Assembly (NCBI RefSeq): GCF_017355955.1 | Contig: NZ_JAFFID010000001.1 | Location: 434,001-498,000, forward strand | Origin: Sabulibacter ruber | GTDB lineage: Bacteria; Bacteroidota; Bacteroidia; Cytophagales; Hymenobacteraceae | Reading direction: 5' to 3' | Length of the DNA stretch: 64,000 nt | Shown here: one piece after another, positions 29,388 through 37,899 of the stretch | Layout: the number at the start of each line of letters is the position of its first letter | Position numbering within the stretch: the stretch's first letter is position 1 | Notes under the pieces: generated by a model | Told to the model about the DNA's origin: nothing | Database searches by the model: none | The model's input: only the letters and a program-made list of their open reading frames with translations | Made by a program: the position numbers and the translations under genes

Positions 29388-30185
29388 TTAGTTTTTAACT
29401 TTCTTTTTGGTAGTTTCCGTTTTGATTTTCACCTTATCACTCTCCACTTTGGATTTACCTTCTGGTGTGATGATTTTGGTTTCAGACGGAGTAGACTTAT
29501 ACTTTACAGATTCTGTTTTCAGTTTCTCAGAATCCTTCTTGATTTTCATTTCACCGTTGGCAGACTCGGCTTTGAACTTGTTGTCTTCAAGTTTCACTTT
29601 GTTTGAACCGGCTTCCACTTTCACTTTGTCATCTTTCACTTTCACCTCGGCTTGAGTGGCGCCAGTGGCTGCACCCGCGGTTCCGGTAGTCACTGTAGAT
29701 GAACCAGTAGTGCCGGCAGCAGTACCAGCGGCCTGGTTTGTGCTGGTAGCTTCTGTTGTAGAGGTTGAAGCAGCTCCCATAGAGGAGTTAGTACCCATTG
29801 AAGCACCAGACCCGTCACCGGTAGCTTCCATTGGTCTGCCGTCCATTTCCAGGTAAGAAGTGAATTGTTTAGGCGTTAAGATCTGAGCGAATTCCTGGTC
29901 TAGCTGAGCATTTACTTCTTTGATTTTTGAATCCCGCATCTGGGGATCATTGGCGTACATTTTCTCAATCTCGCTGAACTTGTCAAATCTGGCCTGGTTC
30001 AACGCTTTGATCTTAATGTATTGGCCTTCGTTTAATTCCAGCTCATTGTACATTTGACGGCTCATATCAAGAGCGCTCATAGAAAGAACGGCACGAGTTG
30101 TAGCAGCAGTACCAGCTAAGTTAGTTTGAGCTTGAGCAGTGAAAACGGCTCCAAGAAATAAGGCAGAGACGATAAACTTTTTCAT
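29388..30185 (-). CDS. Secreted protein with helical domain and Lys/Glu-rich repeat tail
   Basis: A 265-residue exported protein. I chose the ATG at 30185 because the signal peptide MKKFIVSALFLGAVFTAQAQ follows directly; the frame continues to 30221 without merit. After it comes a helical domain (residues about 20-115: MYNELELNEGQYIKIKALNQ, LDQEFAQILTPKQFTSYLEM) that resembles LTXXQ/Spy-like periplasmic proteins. Then a Ser/Thr/Ala linker (GSGASMGTNSSMGAAS, TGSSTVTTGTAGAATG) and a repetitive lysine-rich tail with the unit VKxExxKxK (for example KVKVEAGSNKVKLEDNKFK). No function is recognised. The tail looks structurally variable. Confidence 0.75.
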   Translation of the reverse strand: MKKFIVSALFLGAVFTAQAQTNLAGTAATTRAVLSMSALDMSRQMYNELELNEGQYIKIKALNQARFDKFSEIEKMYANDPQMRDSKIKEVNAQLDQEFAQILTPKQFTSYLEMDGRPMEATGDGSGASMGTNSSMGAASTSTTEATSTNQAAGTAAGTTGSSTVTTGTAGAATGATQAEVKVKDDKVKVEAGSNKVKLEDNKFKAESANGEMKIKKDSEKLKTESVKYKSTPSETKIITPEGKSKVESDKVKIKTETTKKKVKN

Positions 30186-30554
30186 GATGTTTTTTGACGC
30201 TTTAGGTAGAGTTATATTCAAATTGCGATTTGTTTTATATGTCCTTTAACGCAAGCGGCAAAATCCAAGTTATAGGAAATTTAATATTTTGTAATTGTAC
30301 TTAACTCATAAAATTACTTGTACAAAAATATATTAGTTACAAACTTTAAAAAAATTTAAATATAGTATAAATGTCATATAAACCAGTTTATAAGCCGTTT
30401 AACTGTATTTACCTACTTTATAGGGGCTTGAACCATAACCACCAATCCAAATTCAACAGCACTCCCCTATGACAAAGACCAATGCAATCCTTCTTAACAA
30501 ATCCTGCAGAATCCCATTTACAGAGCAATCATAACTAGCTAATCCAGGTCAATA
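30186..30554. other. AT-rich intergenic region
   Basis: About 370 bp, strongly A+T rich near 30290-30400, without a coding frame. It holds the promoter of the repeat-tail protein gene and a terminator at its far side. No further structure was seen. Confidence 0.5.
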
Positions 30555-30584
30555 AAAAACCCGACTATCACTAGCCGGGTTTTT
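30555..30584. terminator. Intrinsic terminator after DUF4199 gene
   Basis: Nine-base stem AAAAACCCG / CGGGTTTTT with T/A runs on both sides, on the 3' side of the minus-strand DUF4199 gene. Confidence 0.85.
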
Positions 30585-30610
30585 AGACTTTTATAAAGCT
30601 TTCAGGCAAA

Positions 30611-31078
30611 TCAATCAGTTGTCATTTTGTGATCTGGACGTTTGAAGTATTGCATGGCCAGGTACGCAATGAAAGGGCCCAATACAACCCCCATCAGTAT
30701 CCAGGTAGTGGCCAGAAGCCAGATAGCTGGTTCATCTCCGGCTGCGTCATCTACTGAGTAAGGGTAAGAATACGCCATATTAAACAGGTAGTCTCCTAAA
30801 ACCTGGGCAATGGTATACACCACCGAGGATACAAACCCTACCATAAACCCTACCCCAATTCCCTCCAGGTAATTAAGGAAGCCATTCTTAAGTGCTTTGT
30901 GCCGTTTAATGCCAAGGCAAACCCCTACTACTAAAATCACCCCCGTCAGGAAATGGAGGGACGTTACATCTGACAATCCCGTTAATATGAGAAGAAGATG
31001 ATATGCAATAGCTGCTATACCTGTCATCAGTCCAATGTAGGTACCTGTTCTTTGTACCGATATGCTACGTTGTTCCAT
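30611..31078 (-). CDS. DUF4199 membrane protein
   Basis: A 155-residue integral membrane protein with four predicted helices (GLMTGIAAIAYHLLLILTG, HFLTGVILVVGVCLGI, GIGVGFMVGFVSSVVYTIA, AIWLLATTWILMGVVLGPFIAYLAM). The segment KRHKALKNGFLNYLEGIGVGF is the conserved part of the DUF4199 family of Bacteroidota, whose function I do not know. It is a single-gene unit with a good terminator. Confidence 0.88.
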   Translation of the reverse strand: MEQRSISVQRTGTYIGLMTGIAAIAYHLLLILTGLSDVTSLHFLTGVILVVGVCLGIKRHKALKNGFLNYLEGIGVGFMVGFVSSVVYTIAQVLGDYLFNMAYSYPYSVDDAAGDEPAIWLLATTWILMGVVLGPFIAYLAMQYFKRPDHKMTTD

Positions 31079-31389
31079 GTTAAGTTTTATTTCGTTTTAG
31101 TTTCTTTTCCCAGAGATTGGGTCTGTAACCTCAATTCTCACACTGTAAATATTGATTCTTGTATACTAGATAAAGGCGGGCGGTGTTGTGATAATCCCAT
31201 TTTTTTTACTTGGTCAAGAGCTGTTACCTCTGCTATAAGGAAGGAAAATTTGCTGAACTAGTTTAATTGATTGATTGTCTGTATAGAAAGCCAGAAAACC
31301 ATGAAAGTTGAAAAGCGCCCGGAATAAGGGGCTTTTCAGTTCTTTTGGTAACTTCGCCCTTAGAAACTCTATACTATATATATAAGAGC

Positions 31390-33018
31390 ATGATCAGCAC
31401 CAGCAACGTTAGCCTTAGATACGGCAAGCGTACCCTTTTTGAAGATGTAACCATCAAGTTTTCTCCCGGCAACTGCTACGGCCTTATTGGCGCAAACGGA
31501 GCCGGTAAGTCAACTTTCCTGAAGATATTGTCCGGCGAGATTGACCCCAATACTGGTACGGTGGACATCCCGGCTAAAATGCGCATGGCGGTTCTGAAAC
31601 AGAACCACTATGAGTACGATGAATTCCCGGTGCTCCAGACCGTGATCATGGGCCACAAGCGTTTGTGGGACATCATGAACGAGAAAGACGCCATTTACGC
31701 CAAAGAAGACTTCACCGAGGAAGACGGCATGCGCGCCTCTGAACTGGAGGCCGAATTTGCTGACATGGAAGGCTGGAACGCCGAATACGAAGCCGGTGAA
31801 TTGCTGAGCGGCTTGGGTATCTCCCCAGACCTGCACTACACCCTCATGAAAGATTTGGGTGGTAACGAGAAAATCAGGGTCTTACTGGCGCAAGCCTTGT
31901 TTGGTAACCCAGACATTCTGCTGCTGGATGAGCCTACCAACCACCTGGATGCGGAATCTATCATGTGGCTGGAGAACTTCCTGGGCAACTTCCAGAACAC
32001 GGTGATTGTGGTATCACACGACCGTCACTTCCTGGATGCGGTGTGTACGCACATTGCTGATATTGACTTCGGTAAAATCAAGCTTTATGCCGGTAACTAC
32101 TCGTTCTGGTATGAATCAAGCCAATTAGCCTTAAAGCAGCGCACTGAAGCCAACAAGAAAACCGAGGACAAGCGGAAAGAATTGCAGGCGTTTATTGCCC
32201 GTTTTAGCGCAAACGCGTCTAAATCAAAGCAGGCTACTTCCCGGGCCAAATTGCTGGAGAAACTTACCCTGGAGGACATTCAGCCATCCAGCCGCCGCTA
32301 CCCGTACATCCAGTTCAAACAGGAGCGCGAGGCCGGTAACCAGTTATTATTGGTCGAGGACCTGACCGCCAGCACCGAAGAAGGTGTCATCTTCAAAGAT
32401 GTAACGTTCACGGTTGACAAGAAAGACAAGATTGCCGTTATCAGCAGAAATGACCTGGCGGCTACTACTTTCTTTAAAATCATCATGGGCGAGCAAGCCC
32501 CGGAGCAAGGCGAGTTCAAGTGGGGAACCACCATCAGCACCGCTTACTTCCCGAAAGACAACAACGAGTTCTTCCAGACCGACCTGAACCTGGTAGACTG
32601 GCTGCGTCAGTTCTCCGTGGAGAAAGACGAGAGCTTCATCCGTGGCTTCCTGGGCCGTATGTTGTTCTCCGGCGAGGAATCTCTGAAGAAAGCCAGCGTG
32701 TTGTCTGGAGGTGAAAAAGTGCGTTGTATGTTGTCTCGTATGATGTTGCAAAGCGGTAACATGCTGGTACTGGACGAGCCTACCAACCACCTGGACCTGG
32801 AGTCTATCACGGCCCTGAACAACGGCTTGAAAGAATACCAGGGTTCACTCCTGTTCAGCTCCCATGACTTGCAGTTTGTAGACACTATTGCTACCCGCAT
32901 CATTGAACTGACTCCTAAAGGAATCATAGACAAACGCATGTCTTACGATGAGTACCTCACCAATGAAGACATCAAAGCCCTGAGAGCTCAGATGTACGGC
33001 GTGAGTTCTCTAGTATAA
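31390..33018 (+). CDS. ABC-F ATPase, one composite ATP site degenerate
   Basis: A 542-residue soluble twin-cassette ATPase acting on ribosomes by family. Start MISTSNVSLRYGKRTLFEDV at 31390; the earlier ATG at 31345 adds unsupported residues. NBD1 has a normal Walker A GANGAGKSTFL and Walker B ILLLDEPTNHLD, but its signature is LGGNEK rather than LSGGE. NBD2 has a good signature LSGGEKVR and Walker B MLVLDEPTNHLD, but in place of Walker A is ISRNDLAATTFFKI, without the GK[ST]. Since each ATP site pairs one NBD's Walker A with the other's signature, one site is intact and the other is degenerate. The interdomain linker contains KQATSRAKLLEKL. Exact subfamily (YbiT-like) is my estimate. Confidence 0.93.
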   Translation: MISTSNVSLRYGKRTLFEDVTIKFSPGNCYGLIGANGAGKSTFLKILSGEIDPNTGTVDIPAKMRMAVLKQNHYEYDEFPVLQTVIMGHKRLWDIMNEKDAIYAKEDFTEEDGMRASELEAEFADMEGWNAEYEAGELLSGLGISPDLHYTLMKDLGGNEKIRVLLAQALFGNPDILLLDEPTNHLDAESIMWLENFLGNFQNTVIVVSHDRHFLDAVCTHIADIDFGKIKLYAGNYSFWYESSQLALKQRTEANKKTEDKRKELQAFIARFSANASKSKQATSRAKLLEKLTLEDIQPSSRRYPYIQFKQEREAGNQLLLVEDLTASTEEGVIFKDVTFTVDKKDKIAVISRNDLAATTFFKIIMGEQAPEQGEFKWGTTISTAYFPKDNNEFFQTDLNLVDWLRQFSVEKDESFIRGFLGRMLFSGEESLKKASVLSGGEKVRCMLSRMMLQSGNMLVLDEPTNHLDLESITALNNGLKEYQGSLLFSSHDLQFVDTIATRIIELTPKGIIDKRMSYDEYLTNEDIKALRAQMYGVSSLV

Positions 33019-33056
33019 GAACGACGTTTTAACCTTAAATTTCAGAAAACATGCAT

Positions 33057-33096
33057 AAAACAAGAAGGGCGCCTTACAGGGCGCCCTTCTTGTTTT
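33057..33096. terminator. Long perfect hairpin after ABC-F gene
   Basis: Perfect 17-bp stem (33057-33073 with 33080-33096) starting AAAACAAGAAGGGCG, six-base loop; T-run on the + strand and A-run on the left, so it can serve the convergent small gene as well. Confidence 0.92.
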
Positions 33097-33116
33097 ATCG
33101 GTAAAGCCATCTGGCT

Positions 33117-33266
33117 TTACCCGCGTATCAATCTTAGCAAAACGGCAATGATGGCGATTACCAGTAACACGTGAATAACGCCACCCACAGTATCGCCGAA
33201 TCCTAAGAACCCGATGAGCCATAAAATCACAAGCACTACCGCAATGATGTACAGTAAGTTTCCCAT
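33117..33266 (-). CDS. lmo0937-type small membrane protein, copy A
   Basis: A 49-residue protein that I translated by hand: MGNLLYIIAVVLVILWLIGF then LGFGDTVGGVIHVLLVIA and IIAVLLRLIRG. It has two membrane helices around a glycine-rich loop, the profile of the lmo0937 family of small membrane proteins, often stress-linked. It is tandem with a second copy 54 bp away; the two share about 85% of residues. Confidence 0.85.
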   Translation of the reverse strand: MGNLLYIIAVVLVILWLIGFLGFGDTVGGVIHVLLVIAIIAVLLRLIRG

Positions 33267-33320
33267 AATTTTATTTCAATCCTGTTTGTACAGAAGGTAT
33301 CTATATTAGTCAGCGGTAGA

Positions 33321-33473
33321 TCAGGCTCGGCGTATCACACGCAGCAATACGGCAATAATCGCAATTACCAATAGTACGTGAATGATGCCCCCTACTTGAT
33401 CACCGAATCCTAAGAACCCGATCAGCCAGATAATTACCAGCACTACTGCGATGATATACAATAGATTTCCCAT
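33321..33473 (-). CDS. lmo0937-type small membrane protein, copy B
   Basis: A 50-residue paralogue of the neighbouring gene: MGNLLYIIAVVLVIIWLIGF, LGFGDQVGGIIHVLLVIA, IIAVLLRVIRRA. Same two-helix layout; differences are mostly conservative (T to Q in the loop, V to I). A tandem duplication is the simplest origin. Both stop codons and starts are intact, so both could be expressed from the 33474-33640 region on the minus strand. Confidence 0.85.
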   Translation of the reverse strand: MGNLLYIIAVVLVIIWLIGFLGFGDQVGGIIHVLLVIAIIAVLLRVIRRA

Positions 33474-33647
33474 AGTTTTAGTTGTGTTTGGTTAGTTGAT
33501 TGTTTGTCTGGCCATCATTCCAGATGACCCTTATAGTGATTTTTCTGCTTGTACGCAAGAATATTTTAAAAGATTTATATAGACATACAAAATATAGTAA
33601 GTAGTTCGTTATGTGCTTTTTAGTTTTTATAAGCCCATTTTCCCTAC

Positions 33648-33677
33648 TTGCTCACCTGCAGAATTATCATAGCTTTG
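33648..33677 (+). promoter_or_regulatory. Bacteroidota sigma-A-type promoter
   Basis: TTG at 33648-33650, 19-bp spacer, then TAGCTTTG at 33670-33677: this equals the phylum consensus TTG-N19-TAnnTTTG. It lies 31 bp before the start of the 3-hydroxyacyl-CoA dehydrogenase gene, a normal leader length. Confidence 0.8.
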
Positions 33678-33707
33678 CGGCTGATCTCACTAACTAACGC
33701 TTATTCT

Positions 33708-34598
33708 ATGAACATAGCCGTAATTGGATCTGGCACCATGGGCAACGGAATCGCCCACGTTTTCGCGCAGAACGGTTTCCCCGTTGCATTGATAGATATA
33801 TCTCAGGAGTCGCTTACTAAAGCCCTGGGCACCATCTCCAAGAACCTGGACAGAATGGTAGCCAAAGGCACCACCACTGAGGAACAGAAGCAGGAAACCT
33901 TAGGCAGAATCTCCACCCACACCGAACTTCAGGCAGGGGTACGCGAGGCAGATCTGGTGGTAGAGGCGGCCACCGAAAACGTTGACATCAAGCTAGACCT
34001 TTTCCGGCAACTGGATGCATTTACCAAGCCTTCCTGCATCCTGGCCAGCAACACCTCCTCTATTTCCATCACCAAGATTGCTTCTGTGACGCAGCGGCCC
34101 GACAAGGTGATTGGAATGCACTTCATGAACCCGGTTCCGGTGATGAAACTGGTGGAAGTGATCAGAGGCTATTCTACCTCTGACGAAGTAACCACTCAAA
34201 TTCTTGACCTTTCCAAAGAACTAGGCAAAATACCCGCCGAAGCAAACGATTATCCGGGTTTCGTGGCCAACCGTATTCTCATGCCCATGATCAACGAGGC
34301 TATTTACACCTTGTTTGAAGGAGTGGCCCGCGTGGAGGAGATTGACACCATCATGAAACTGGGGATGGCTCACCCCATGGGACCACTGCAGCTCGCCGAT
34401 TTCATTGGCCTAGACGTTTGCTTGTCTATTCTGCGCGTGCTGCATGATGGTTTCGGGAACCCCAAGTATGCTCCTTGCCCTCTGTTGGTGAACATGGTAC
34501 AGGCCGGGCACAAGGGCGTGAAAAGCGGTCAAGGTTTTTACAGCTACAGCCACGGCACCAAAGAGTTAGTTGTAGCCGATACTTTCAAAAAGCGGTAA
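33708..34598 (+). CDS. 3-hydroxybutyryl/3-hydroxyacyl-CoA dehydrogenase
   Basis: NAD-dependent oxidation or reduction of 3-hydroxyacyl-CoA in fatty acid or butyrate metabolism. The 296-residue enzyme begins MNIAVIGSGTMGNGIAHVFAQNGFPVALIDIS, the NAD-binding Rossmann motif, and has the active-site segment GMHFMNPVPVMKLVEVIRG and SNTSSISITKIA. The C-terminal dimer domain contains AHPMGPLQLADFIGLDVCL. Length matches the single-domain 3-hydroxybutyryl-CoA dehydrogenase class (about 285-300). I chose the ATG at 33708 because the promoter element lies just upstream; the frame extends to 33648, which coincides with the promoter's TTG. Confidence 0.93.
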   Translation: MNIAVIGSGTMGNGIAHVFAQNGFPVALIDISQESLTKALGTISKNLDRMVAKGTTTEEQKQETLGRISTHTELQAGVREADLVVEAATENVDIKLDLFRQLDAFTKPSCILASNTSSISITKIASVTQRPDKVIGMHFMNPVPVMKLVEVIRGYSTSDEVTTQILDLSKELGKIPAEANDYPGFVANRILMPMINEAIYTLFEGVARVEEIDTIMKLGMAHPMGPLQLADFIGLDVCLSILRVLHDGFGNPKYAPCPLLVNMVQAGHKGVKSGQGFYSYSHGTKELVVADTFKKR

Positions 34599-34624
34599 GC
34601 AAAGTGTCTTTCCATAAAGAAAGC

Positions 34625-34660
34625 GTTTTGAGGCTGATTTCAGGATAACAACATTAAAAC
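34625..34660. repeat. 36-nt dispersed palindrome, copy 8
   Basis: Starts GTTTTGAGGCTG and ends CATTAAAAC, 26 bp after the dehydrogenase stop codon. The outer bases extend the palindrome (AGC..GCT). Confidence 0.7.
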
Positions 34661-34737
34661 GCTGCATTCTTTTAGTACTGTGTCAAAGCGGCCTACTTCA
34701 AATACTACTTGCTCCCTAAGCACAGAAAACCTTAAAA

Positions 34738-34782
34738 CAAAAACAGAAAGGGCCGGCAAATTGCCGGCCCTTTCTGTTTTTG
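34738..34782. terminator. Very long perfect hairpin after dapD
   Basis: A 22-bp stem with a single central base, outer part CAAAAACAGAAAGGG; it lies 24 bp beyond the dapD stop on the minus strand and closes the convergent dehydrogenase transcript as well. Confidence 0.92.
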
Positions 34783-34805
34783 GAGTGTTTTAAAGAAAAC
34801 TGCAC

Positions 34806-35624
34806 TTAAACGGCAACCGCATTTTCGCGCAGGGCATCGTTCAGAGAGGTTTTCAGGTCAGTGCTTTCCTTGCGTTTACCGATGATCAGGGCACAAGGAA
34901 CCTGGAATTGGCCGGCCGGGAATTCTTTGGTGTAGGAACCAGGAATAACCACGGAACGCGGCGGCACATAGCCTTTGTACTCCACTGGCTCAGAACCCGT
35001 CACGTCAATGATTTTAGAAGAACCGGTAATGCACACGTTCGCGCCAATCACGGCCTCTTTGCCAATGTGGCAACCCTCCACCAGGATACTGCGCGAACCG
35101 ATGAAGGCTCCATCTTCCACGATCACCGGAGCAGCCTGAACAGGCTCTAACACCCCGCCAAGGCCCACGCCACCGCTCAGGTGCACGTTCTTGCCCACCT
35201 GTGCGCAAGAACCAACCGTGGCCCATGTGTCTACCATGGTTCCCTCGTCTACGTAGGCGCCAATGTTGGTATAAGAAGGCATCAGGATAACGCCTTTGGA
35301 AATATAAGCACCATAACGGGCCAAAGCGTGAGGTACCACCCTGATTCCCAGTTGAGCGAAGCCGCTCTTCAACGGAATTTTATCGTGGAATTCAAAAGGA
35401 CCGGCTTCAATGGTTTCCATCTGCTGGATAGGGAAATACATCAGCACGGCTTTCTTCACCCACTCATTTACCTGCCATTTCTCGGTATTGGTAGGCTCCG
35501 CCACGCGAAGTTCACCGCGGTCTAGTAGTTGAATTACCCAACGGATAGCTTCCTGGGTGGGCTTTTGGTTAAGCAACGTCCGGTCTTCCCAGGCGCTCTC
35601 TATGGTTGCTCGTAAATCGTTCAT
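34806..35624 (-). CDS. dapD: 2,3,4,5-tetrahydropyridine-2,6-dicarboxylate N-succinyltransferase
   Basis: Succinyl transfer in the succinylase branch of lysine and diaminopimelate synthesis, supplying peptidoglycan. The 272-residue protein has the N-terminal helical domain (LRATIESAWEDRTLL, AIRWVIQLLDRGELRVAEP) and a left-handed beta-helix of hexapeptide repeats: GVILMPSYTNIGAYVDEGTMVDTWATVGSCAQVGKNVHLSGGVGLGGVLEP, followed by AFIGSRSILVEGCHIGKEAVIGANVCITGSS. Length is exactly that of the family. It is divergent from the glycosyltransferase gene, with only about 47 bp between start codons. Confidence 0.96.
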   Translation of the reverse strand: MNDLRATIESAWEDRTLLNQKPTQEAIRWVIQLLDRGELRVAEPTNTEKWQVNEWVKKAVLMYFPIQQMETIEAGPFEFHDKIPLKSGFAQLGIRVVPHALARYGAYISKGVILMPSYTNIGAYVDEGTMVDTWATVGSCAQVGKNVHLSGGVGLGGVLEPVQAAPVIVEDGAFIGSRSILVEGCHIGKEAVIGANVCITGSSKIIDVTGSEPVEYKGYVPPRSVVIPGSYTKEFPAGQFQVPCALIIGKRKESTDLKTSLNDALRENAVAV

Positions 35625-35671
35625 GTTGTCTTTGTGAAAGAATAAGATGCCAAAATTATTAAATTGTGGCG

Positions 35672-36817
35672 ATGATTCGAAAACGAATTCTGCTGGCTTC
35701 CCTGTTGAAGCCGGTTTCTGATACCCGCATGTATGAGAAAATCGGGTTGAGCCTGGCGAAACTCCCGCAGGTGGAAGTGCATGTGGCGGGCTACAAAGCT
35801 CCTTTACCTACTCACCCCCAGGATAATAAAATCACTTTCCATCCTGTTTTTTATTTCAAACGGATATCATTAGGCCGCCTATGGGCCCAGTTGAAGTACT
35901 GGAGGCTTCTGAAAAAAGTAAAGCCGGCGCTTTTGGTGGTGGGTACCCATGAATTACTGCCTTTGGCGTGGTTGTACTGCCGCCTGCATTCCTGCAAACT
36001 GGTGTATGACGTGCAGGAGAACTATTTTCTTAATCTTATCACCCAGCAGGTGTACCCTGGCCTTTTAGGTAAAATCATGGGCTACACTGTTAAAGGTCTG
36101 GAACACGCCATAGCACCTTCCATTGATCACTTCTTTCTAGCCGAGGAAGCCTATAGCCGGGAATTGACGTTTATAGGACAACTCTACACCGTTCTGCAAA
36201 ATAAGTACCTGCCCCCTCCTACTCAGGATACTTCATTACAAAGTTTATTGCCAGTGATTCTGGAAGATAAGAAACCGTTACGACTATTGTACTCCGGCAC
36301 CATCTCCCAGCTATACGGAGTTATGGAAGCCATCACTTTCACCCAAAGCCTACGGCAATGGGTACCTTCTGCGGAGCTTACCATCATAGGCTACTGCGCG
36401 GACGCGACTTTCCTGGAGGAAGTACGAGCCCGGTTGGCACCTCTTCCCTTTGTTACTTTATTGGGAGGTGACACCTTGGTGCCACACACGGAAATTCTTG
36501 CCCAGGAAAAACTACACCATATTGGCTTGTTGCCTTACCGGCCACACCCCAGCACGTTTACCTGCGTACCAACCAAGCTGTTTGAGTACATAGGAAATGG
36601 CTTGGTAGTGGTCATGGAGTCTAATCCGCTTTGGCAGAAAATCCTACAGGACCACGAAGCCGGGGTGGTGTTGCCCTTCGCCCGGCCAATTACTCCCAAA
36701 AAGATAGAGGCACTCCTGAAAAAACCGTACTACAGCAAGGGAATTCCTGAACAGGTTTTCTGGGCAGCAGAAGAGACTAACGTGCAGGCAGTTGTTGCCT
36801 CACTTTTGAAGGTTTAG
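35672..36817 (+). CDS. Glycosyltransferase, GT-B type
   Basis: A 381-residue enzyme with a two-Rossmann GT-B architecture: N-terminal ILLASLLKPVSDTRMYEKIGLSLAKL, the middle ALLVVGTHELLPLAWLYCRL and KLVYDVQENYF, then the C-terminal donor-binding LRLLYSGTISQLYGVMEAI, HHIGLLPYRPHPSTFTCVPTKLFEYIGNGLVVV. The C-terminal PTKLFEYIGNGL is a typical GT4-like nucleotide-sugar motif. Acceptor unknown; surface polysaccharide is likely. I start at the ATG 35672; a GTG six bases upstream is possible. Confidence 0.88.
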   Translation: MIRKRILLASLLKPVSDTRMYEKIGLSLAKLPQVEVHVAGYKAPLPTHPQDNKITFHPVFYFKRISLGRLWAQLKYWRLLKKVKPALLVVGTHELLPLAWLYCRLHSCKLVYDVQENYFLNLITQQVYPGLLGKIMGYTVKGLEHAIAPSIDHFFLAEEAYSRELTFIGQLYTVLQNKYLPPPTQDTSLQSLLPVILEDKKPLRLLYSGTISQLYGVMEAITFTQSLRQWVPSAELTIIGYCADATFLEEVRARLAPLPFVTLLGGDTLVPHTEILAQEKLHHIGLLPYRPHPSTFTCVPTKLFEYIGNGLVVVMESNPLWQKILQDHEAGVVLPFARPITPKKIEALLKKPYYSKGIPEQVFWAAEETNVQAVVASLLKV

Positions 36818-36882
36818 CCCATCAGAAAATAAATTTAGGCAAACCTAAACTTTTATTTCAATACACGTATATTTACGCAACT

Positions 36883-37893
36883 ATGACGAAAGAACTAAGA
36901 AATTCGCGCATTGCTGGCTTAGGCCACTTTGTGCCCGAGAAAGTAGTGAAAAACGCTGATCTGGAGAAACTCATGGATACTTCAGATGCCTGGATTGTGG
37001 AGCGGACCGGTATCCATGAACGCCATTACTTTGAACCCGGCAAGGACACCACTACCAATATGGCGGCCCGTGCCGCGCGCAAAGCCCTGGAGCAAGCTGG
37101 CCTGGAGCCAAAAGATCTGGACATGATCGTTTTCGCCACGTTGAGCCCCGACTATTTCTTCCCGGGTTCGGGTGTGTTGTTGCAGCGGGAACTGGGCATC
37201 TCTGAGATTCCGGCGTTTGACGTACGTAACCAATGTTCGGGCTTTATCTACTCTCTTTCCTTAGCCGATCAGTTCATTAAAACCGGCATGTACAACAACG
37301 TGCTAGTAGTAGGTTCTGAGATTCATTCTTCGGGACTGGACTTCTCTGATCGGGGTCGGGCGGTATCCGTGATATTTGGCGATGGCGCCGGGGCAGCGGT
37401 ATTGGTACCTTCCGAAAGCACAGACCGCGGTATTCTCTCCACGCATCTGCACGCCCAAGGCGAGTTTGCCGAGGAATTGATGGCCGTTGGCCCGTCCAGC
37501 AACGAACCTGAGCGCATTACGCACGAGATGATTGACAACGGCACCATTTTCCCGGTGATGAACGGCAGCACGGTATTCAAGCACGCAGTTACCCGGTTCC
37601 CTGAGGTCATTAACGAAGCACTTACCCAGAACGGAGTAACGGCCGAGGATCTAAGCTTAGTGGTTCCGCATCAGGCAAATTTGCGCATCACGCAGTTCAT
37701 CCAGCAGAAGATGAAATTGCCAGACAACAAGATATTCAGCAACATACAGAAATACGGAAATACCACCGCTGCTTCAGTGCCTATTGCTTTGTCTGAGGCC
37801 TATGAAGAAGGCCGAATCAAAGAAGGTGATTTAGTGTGTCTGGCGGCTTTTGGAAGTGGCTTCACCTGGGCTTCGGCCTTAATACGCTGGTAA
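36883..37893 (+). CDS. 3-oxoacyl-ACP synthase III family protein
   Basis: A 336-residue thiolase-fold enzyme of the FabH class that condenses an acyl-CoA with malonyl-ACP or makes a related ketone. It begins AGLGHFVPEKVVKNADLEKLMDTSDAWIVERTGIHERHY, and shows the catalytic cysteine in FDVRNQCSGFIYSLSLAD, histidine in LVVPHQANLRI, and asparagine in KYGNTTAASVPIALSEA. Length and order are normal. It may be a second FabH or a paralogue for specialised lipids. Only 6 bp separate it from the DtxR gene, so it is probably co-transcribed with the metal-uptake genes. Confidence 0.93.
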   Translation: MTKELRNSRIAGLGHFVPEKVVKNADLEKLMDTSDAWIVERTGIHERHYFEPGKDTTTNMAARAARKALEQAGLEPKDLDMIVFATLSPDYFFPGSGVLLQRELGISEIPAFDVRNQCSGFIYSLSLADQFIKTGMYNNVLVVGSEIHSSGLDFSDRGRAVSVIFGDGAGAAVLVPSESTDRGILSTHLHAQGEFAEELMAVGPSSNEPERITHEMIDNGTIFPVMNGSTVFKHAVTRFPEVINEALTQNGVTAEDLSLVVPHQANLRITQFIQQKMKLPDNKIFSNIQKYGNTTAASVPIALSEAYEEGRIKEGDLVCLAAFGSGFTWASALIRW

Positions 37894-37899
37894 GACAAC

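Noticed and set aside
33648..33707. Longer start of the 3-hydroxyacyl-CoA dehydrogenase at 33648
   Set aside because: That TTG is the -33 box of the promoter; the conserved NAD-binding start begins at 33708.
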